A stretch of 14,508 nucleotides of DNA, taken from JBOGWP01 sp050693875. Its GTDB lineage: Bacteria; Actinomycetota; CADDZG01; JAHWKV01; JBOGWP01. Positions 10,786 to 14,508 of the stretch are shown piece after piece. The stretch is taken from contig JBOGWP010000077.1 of NCBI GenBank assembly GCA_050693875.1, positions 1-14,508 on the forward strand, read 5' to 3'. The notes beneath the pieces are model-generated. The model had not been told where the DNA came from, ran no database searches, and saw only the letters and a program-made list of their open reading frames with translations. Numbering within the stretch: position 1 is the first letter of the stretch; each line of letters opens with the position of its first letter. The position numbers and the translations under genes are program-made.

Positions 10786-12717
10786 ATGCCTTCAGAACGA
10801 CGGACGACGCGGCCGGAAGAGGAGGTCACGCGCCTCACGCCGGACGATCTCTACCTCTTCAACGAGGGAAGCCACCTCCAGCTCGTCCACAAGCTCGGCG
10901 CCCACCCGATGACCGTCGGGAGGGCCCGCGGAACCTACTTCGCGGTGTGGGCCCCCGATGCCGAGGAAGTCTCGGTCGTGGGTGACTTCAACGGATGGGA
11001 GGGGCGAGATCGGCTGACCCCGCGCGAGAAGTCGGGGATCTGGGAGGGCTTCGTGGAAGGCGCGAGCAAGGGGGACGCGTACAAGTTCCACGTCGCGTCC
11101 CGCTTCCGCGGCTACCGCGCCGACAAGCTCGACCCCTTCGCCGTGCGCACGGAGGTGCCGCCCCGGACGGCCGGCATCATCTGGGACCTCGACTACGAGT
11201 GGGGCGACGACGAGTGGATGCGCACCCGGGGCCGGCGGCAGTCGCCGACGGCGCCGATGTCGGTCTACGAGGTCCACCTCGGCTCCTGGCGGCGGGTGGC
11301 CGAGGAAGGCAACCGCCCCCTCACCTACCGCGAGCTCGCGCCGACCCTCGCGGAGTACGTGAAGGAGATGGGCTTCACCCATGTCGAGCTCCTCCCGATC
11401 ATGGAGCACCCCTTCGGCGGATCGTGGGGCTACCAGTCGACCGGGTACTTCGCCCCGACGGCGCGATTCGGAACTCCGCAGGACTTCATGTTCTTCGTCG
11501 ACCACCTGCACCAGGAGGGGATCGGCGTCATCCTCGACTGGGTCCCCTCCCACTTTCCCACCGACGAGCACGGGCTGGGCTACTTCGACGGGACCCATCT
11601 CTACGAGCACGACGACCCGCGCAAGGGGATCCATCCGGACTGGAACAGCTTCATCTTCAACTACGGGCGCAGCGAGGTCCGCAGCTTCCTGCTCTCCTCC
11701 GCGCTGCACTGGCTGACGAACTACCACGCCGACGGCCTGCGCGTCGACGCGGTGGCGTCGATGCTGTATCTGGACTACTCCCGCAAAGAGGGAGAGTGGA
11801 TCCCCAACGAGTTCGGGGGCCGCGAGAATCTCGAGGCGATCAGCTTCCTGCGACGCATGAACGAGGAGGTGTTCCGGGCGCAACCCGGTTCCCAGACGGT
11901 GGCGGAGGAGTCGACCGCATGGCCGATGGTGTCGCGGCCAACCTATGTCGGCGGGCTCGGCTTCGGGTTCAAATGGGACATGGGGTGGATGCACGACACG
12001 CTCACTTACCTGCGCCGCGACCCCATCTACCGCCGGTACCACCACAACGAGCTGACCTTCCGGCTGCTCTACGCCTTCACCGAGAACTTCATGCTGCCGC
12101 TCTCGCACGACGAGGTCGTGCACGGGAAGGGGTCGCTGGCAGGCATGATGCCCGGCGACGACTGGCAGAAGCTCGCCAATCTCCGGCTGCTGCTCGGCTA
12201 CCAGTTCACCCAGGCCGGCAAGAAGCTGCTGTTCATGGGCGGGGAGTTCGGCCAGTGGAGGGAGTGGGACCACGACGGCAGCCTCGACTGGCATCTCCTC
12301 GAAGACCGGCGGCACGAGGGCGTGCGCCGGTGGGTGGCCGACCTCAACCGGCTCTACGCTTCGGAGCCGGCGCTGCACGAGCGGGACTGTGATCCGTCCG
12401 GCTTCGAGTGGGTCGACGCCAACGACGCCGACGGGAGCGCGCTCACCTTCCTGCGGCGCGGCTCTAGCACCGACGAGTGGGTGCTCGTCGCCTGCAACTT
12501 CACGCCCGTCCCCCGGCCGAACTACCTCGTCGGCGTCCCCCGCGGCGGGTTCTGGAGCGAGATCGCCAACAGCGACGCCGACGACTACGGCGGGAGCGGG
12601 CAGGGCAATCTCGGCGGCGTCGAAGCCAACGTGGTCGGCGCCCACGGGCGCCCGCGCAGCCTCACGATCACGCTGCCGCCGCTCGGGATGGTGATCCTCA
12701 AGAGCTCCTCGGCCTGA
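10786..12717 (+). CDS. glgB: 1,4-alpha-glucan branching enzyme (GH13)
   Basis: This enzyme creates alpha-1,6 branches in glycogen and in GlgE-derived glucans. The 643-aa protein has one N-terminal CBM48 domain (GTYFAVWAPDAEEVSVVGDFNGW). It lacks the additional N1 module of the roughly 730-aa E. coli enzyme, so it is the shorter form. GH13 motifs are intact: MEHPFGGSWGYQSTGYFAP, ILDWVPSHFP, GLRVDAVASM with nucleophile Asp321, VAEEST with acid/base Glu374, and LSHDEVVHGKGS with Asp442. The C-terminal beta domain follows. The start is ATG 10786, 48 nt after malQ. The end faces the leftward marR gene with 24 nt between the stops. Together with TreS-Mak it forms part of the GlgE route. Confidence 0.97.
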   Translation: MPSERRTTRPEEEVTRLTPDDLYLFNEGSHLQLVHKLGAHPMTVGRARGTYFAVWAPDAEEVSVVGDFNGWEGRDRLTPREKSGIWEGFVEGASKGDAYKFHVASRFRGYRADKLDPFAVRTEVPPRTAGIIWDLDYEWGDDEWMRTRGRRQSPTAPMSVYEVHLGSWRRVAEEGNRPLTYRELAPTLAEYVKEMGFTHVELLPIMEHPFGGSWGYQSTGYFAPTARFGTPQDFMFFVDHLHQEGIGVILDWVPSHFPTDEHGLGYFDGTHLYEHDDPRKGIHPDWNSFIFNYGRSEVRSFLLSSALHWLTNYHADGLRVDAVASMLYLDYSRKEGEWIPNEFGGRENLEAISFLRRMNEEVFRAQPGSQTVAEESTAWPMVSRPTYVGGLGFGFKWDMGWMHDTLTYLRRDPIYRRYHHNELTFRLLYAFTENFMLPLSHDEVVHGKGSLAGMMPGDDWQKLANLRLLLGYQFTQAGKKLLFMGGEFGQWREWDHDGSLDWHLLEDRRHEGVRRWVADLNRLYASEPALHERDCDPSGFEWVDANDADGSALTFLRRGSSTDEWVLVACNFTPVPRPNYLVGVPRGGFWSEIANSDADDYGGSGQGNLGGVEANVVGAHGRPRSLTITLPPLGMVILKSSSA

Positions 12718-12741
12718 TCCGGGGGGCGATCGGGCTCAGAC

Positions 12742-13233
12742 TCACCCCCTCACGCCGCGGCCGCGAAGCGCCACGCGCAGGCTCCCCACCAGCTCCAGGA
12801 ACGCCCCCTGCTGCGCTTGGGAGAGGTCGTCGAAGACCTCCGAGACCGCGGTGATGCGCTGTTCGAAGGCGGCGGCGGCCACCTCGATGCCCTCGTCGGT
12901 CAGCTCGACGAGCAGTGCCCGCCGGTCGCTCGGATGCGGGCGGCGCCGGACGAGGCCCTCGTCCTCGAGCGAGTCGACCAGCGCGGTCATGTTGCGTGGG
13001 CTCAGACCGAGCCGCTCGCCGAGCGAACGCATCATGGCCGGGCCCTCGCACCCCAGGGCCTCCAGCAAGCGCACCCGGGGGTAGGACAGGCCGCCGGACG
13101 CGGTCGCCTCGAGCCAGCGCATAAAGGCCGAGGCGAATGCCGCGGCCTCCTCGACGAGCTGTCGGCGCCGGAGATGGTCCTCCGAGGGCGCCGCTGGCGT
13201 CGTGGTGGAACGCCGTCTGCTCCTCGTGGCCAT
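12742..13233 (-). CDS. MarR-family winged-helix transcriptional regulator
   Basis: A 163-aa regulator with a basic N-terminal tail (about 20 residues, likely disordered). A dimerisation helix follows, then the winged helix: recognition region GLSPRNMTALVDSLEDEGLV (residues 76-95) and wing RRRPHPSDRRALLVELTDEG (96-115). The pattern DxR in SDRR and LTDEG is typical of MarR. It is transcribed divergently from the DoxX gene, with a 98-nt AT-rich gap, so it most likely controls doxX and itself. The start ATG has no Shine-Dalgarno but has a well-formed promoter immediately upstream. The effector is unknown; relatives often sense phenolic or oxidising compounds. Confidence 0.9.
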   Translation of the reverse strand: MATRSRRRSTTTPAAPSEDHLRRRQLVEEAAAFASAFMRWLEATASGGLSYPRVRLLEALGCEGPAMMRSLGERLGLSPRNMTALVDSLEDEGLVRRRPHPSDRRALLVELTDEGIEVAAAAFEQRITAVSEVFDDLSQAQQGAFLELVGSLRVALRGRGVRG

Positions 13234-13239
13234 ATCTCG

Positions 13240-13268
13240 ATGATACTGCTATCGTGTTATAGTTACAA
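13240..13268 (-). promoter_or_regulatory. Predicted leaderless promoter of the marR gene
   Basis: On the minus strand, TTGTAA (complement of 13263-13268) is followed after 17 nt by TATCAT (complement of 13240-13245), and the ATG comes 6 nt later. Both hexamers and the spacing fit a housekeeping-sigma promoter, and the distance to ATG indicates a leaderless mRNA. It stands in an AT-rich island within an otherwise GC-rich region. Confidence 0.55.
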
Positions 13269-13279
13269 AGGATATTATC
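13242..13279. promoter_or_regulatory. Candidate operator region between marR and doxX
   Basis: Two short palindromes lie here: GATA-CTGC-TATC (13242-13253), which overlaps the marR -10, and GATA-T-TATC (13271-13279), which overlaps TATTAT, a possible doxX -10. TATAGT (13258-13263) is another possible doxX -10. Palindromes over divergent promoters are the usual arrangement for MarR autoregulation. The sites are shorter than many MarR operators, so which sequence is bound is uncertain. Confidence 0.4.
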
Positions 13280-13331
13280 GATCTGAAAGACAGTCCTCTA
13301 CAGGATAAGTACCTCGGGAAAGGAGTTGGTG

Positions 13332-13856
13332 ATGGACGTTGGAATGCTGATCTTGCGGCTCGTGGTGGGGCTCACGATCTGGGCGCACGGCGCGCAGAAG
13401 GTAGTCGGCTGGTTCGGGGGTCCGGGAATCGAGGGCACCACCGGCATGGTGCGCATGCTCGGTTTCCGCCCGCCCCGCCCGATGGCGTGGCTCTCCGGTC
13501 TCGCCGAGTTCGCCGGTGGGCTCCTCCTCGTGCTGGGGTTCGCCAGCCCGCTCGGGGCCGCCGCCGTCGTCGGGGCGATGACCGCCGCCGTGGTAACGGT
13601 CCACTGGCGCAATGGCTTCTTCGTGACGAAGGGCGGCTACGAGTTCAACCTCGCACTCGCCGCGGGTGCAGCGGCGATCGCCTTTGCCGGGCCCGGCGGC
13701 ATCTCGCTCGACGCGGCATTTGGATGGCACCTTGCGGGGCTCGGATGGGGCTTTGCCTCCTCTCTCGTCGGGGTGGCCACCGCGCTGGGGGTGCTCGCGA
13801 GTCGAAGGCCGCAGCCCGAGCAGGCCTCGCCGGGCCAGCGCGCCGAGGCGGCCTAG
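13332..13856 (+). CDS. DoxX-family membrane protein
   Basis: A 174-aa protein with four predicted membrane segments, beginning MLILRLVVGLTIWAHGAQKV. The family motif AHGAQK...GWFGGPG is present, as are AEFAGGLLLVLGF and the conserved VHWRNGFF..KGGYEFNL. I chose ATG 13332 because AAGGAG (13320-13325) lies 6 nt upstream; the TTG and GTG just before it are poorer. DoxX relatives are linked in other bacteria to thiol/redox stress or to respiratory oxidoreductases, but their reaction is mostly undefined. The divergent MarR-type gene probably regulates it. The C-terminal tail (SRRPQPEQASPGQRAEAA) is polar and likely cytoplasmic. Confidence 0.9.
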   Translation: MDVGMLILRLVVGLTIWAHGAQKVVGWFGGPGIEGTTGMVRMLGFRPPRPMAWLSGLAEFAGGLLLVLGFASPLGAAAVVGAMTAAVVTVHWRNGFFVTKGGYEFNLALAAGAAAIAFAGPGGISLDAAFGWHLAGLGWGFASSLVGVATALGVLASRRPQPEQASPGQRAEAA

Positions 13857-13880
13857 CCCTCAGCGATACGGGGAGCGTCT

Positions 13881-13896
13881 GGGCGGGATTCCGTCC
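13881..13896 (+). terminator. Possible terminator hairpin after doxX
   Basis: GGGCGG and CCGTCC form a 6-bp stem (one G-U pair) with a GATT loop, 24 nt after the doxX stop. There is no T-run, so the assignment is weak. It could equally serve the leftward pseudogene that ends at 13907. Confidence 0.3.
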
Positions 13897-13906
13897 GGGC
13901 GCTTCC

Positions 13907-14212
13907 TCAGGATTCCGGCTTGATCACCATGTCGATGATCACGAGGAAGAGGACCACAAGGTCGATGCGGGCGATACGAATGACCCGGCCGGTCCTCCGG
14001 GGTACCTCGGGATCCTCGGGGCCTGCTGCTCGGCAGGGCGATCCGCTTCGACTCGGGGCCCAGGAACGCAGACCCGGTCACCGCCGTCGACACGATGCCG
14101 ACGATCCCGATCACGAGCCCCAGCGTCCGCAGGTCGTAGCCTCCCCGAAGCGCGTTGCGATGCCGGCGACGAGCACCACCAGGGACGCCGGGAGAAGAGG
14201 CGAGTTCCGAGC
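13907..14212 (-). pseudogene. Frameshifted remnant of a DUF2269-like integral membrane protein
   Basis: Read leftward, three consecutive pieces lie in different frames. The first is SPLLPASLVVLVAGIATR (from about 14203). The second is GGYDLRTLGLVIGIVGIV continuing to FLGPESKRIA (about 14147 to 14040). The third is EDPEVPRRTGRVIRIARIDL continuing to VVLFLVIIDMVIKPES and a stop at 13907. The order of hydrophobic helices, the FLGPESKRI-type segment and the DMVIKP end recall the C-terminal half of DUF2269 membrane proteins; this identification is from memory. At least two frameshifts are needed, near 14145 and between 14040 and 13990. The N-terminal half is missing: homology-like sequence stops right at repeat copy 2. 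Sequencing error could explain one frameshift but not the missing half. Confidence 0.55.
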
Positions 14213-14217
14213 CACTA

Positions 14218-14354
14218 GCCCAGCTCGAGGTGCCGAAGTTGGTGCGAATGAGTCAAGTTTTGGGACGAGACCCTCCGGGGCGCACCTCAAGCTGGGCCCG
14301 GCAGGCGCCGAACAGATTGAGGCCCTGCCGGCATAGAGGACTGCCGGCGAAGCC
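14218..14354 (-). repeat. Interspersed repeat element, copy 2 (inverted relative to copy 1)
   Basis: This is the reverse complement of copy 1, identical over 14324-14354 and 42 of 44 over 14227-14270. Its 80-nt core (14218-14297) ends in near-perfect terminal inverted repeats: GCCCAGCTCGAGGTGC (14218-14233) against GCACCTCAAGCTGGGC (14282-14297), 15 of 16 pairing. Next to the core is a hairpin, CCGGCAGG (14298-14305) with CCTGCCGG (14324-14331), the counterpart of the hairpins in copy 1. The element lies between two broken leftward coding pieces. It resembles a small non-autonomous palindromic element, but no transposase is seen and no target duplication was recognised. Confidence 0.82.
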
Positions 14355-14508
14355 GGCGAAGTCGCGCCAGGTGGTCGCCAGGGGGCAGCGCCTCGCGATC
14401 TCTGGGGGAAGTGCCGGATCGAGGAGGGCCAAACCCGGGGTGAGGACCCGGCTGTAGGTCTTGGTGAAGAACACGGCGATCTCTCTTCCGAAAGGGGTGA
14501 GCTGGTAG
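14253..14508 (-). pseudogene. C-terminal piece of an unrecognised protein, frame running into the repeat
   Basis: The leftward frame is open from the window edge, so the start lies to the right, outside. It reads YQLTPFGREIAVFFTKTYSR, then LTPGLALLDPALPPEIARR and LATTWRDF, down to about 14363. The Y-x-L-T-x-x-G pattern resembles the wing of winged-helix DNA-binding domains, but I cannot name the family. From about 14362 to the stop at 14253, the same frame translates the repeat element (AGFAGSPLCRQGL and on). The original C-terminus has therefore probably been replaced or cut. It may still be expressed with this foreign tail. Confidence 0.45.

Noticed and set aside
9340..12645. Long minus-strand frames opposite malQ and glgB
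   Set aside because: They overlap enzymes with complete catalytic residues and show no family features of their own.
8159..14217. Composite transposon or genomic island bounded by the inverted repeats
   Set aside because: The content is ordinary metabolic genes with the same base composition as their neighbours. No integrase, transposase or target duplication was seen, so only the repeat pair is reported.

Overview
The window is GC-rich bacterial chromosome. Three things suggest Actinomycetota, although no marker gene settles it: a Streptomyces-type PHO box (two 11-nt direct repeats) before pstS, several genes whose start codon sits 6-9 nt after a TAnnnT hexamer (leaderless layout), and a TreS-maltokinase fusion beside glgB. 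Most genes read rightward.

Left part (1-3140): a 5'-truncated trehalose synthase fused to maltokinase. It is followed by a small hairpin and a 170-nt regulatory gap with the PHO box. Centre left (3330-7818): a complete pstS-pstC-pstA-pstB-phoU phosphate-uptake operon, with pstC/A, pstA/B and pstB/phoU stops and starts overlapping by 1-4 nt. Positions 7819-8242 hold no gene. They contain a hairpin-rich tandem repeat running into an interspersed repeat element (copy 1).

Right part (8243-13856): a small STAS-domain protein, malQ, glgB, a leftward MarR-type regulator, and a divergent DoxX membrane protein. Positions 13857-14508 hold no intact gene. They contain a frameshifted remnant of a DUF2269-like membrane protein (leftward), a second copy of the repeat element in opposite orientation, and the C-terminal piece of an unrecognised leftward protein whose frame runs into the repeat.

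TreS-Mak makes maltose 1-phosphate from trehalose or maltose. In the known GlgE pathway that product feeds alpha-1,4-glucan synthesis, with GlgB adding branches. MalQ rearranges the glucan chains. GlgE is not in the window and may lie to the left. The Pst-PhoU operon lies between the two halves of this carbohydrate set, so the window joins storage-glucan metabolism with phosphate supply. The least ordinary feature is the inverted pair of repeat elements (about 7932-8158 and 14218-14354) bracketing about 6 kb, with gene debris at the right-hand copy. I found no CRISPR array, tRNA, rRNA, intact transposase or clearly new multi-gene system.
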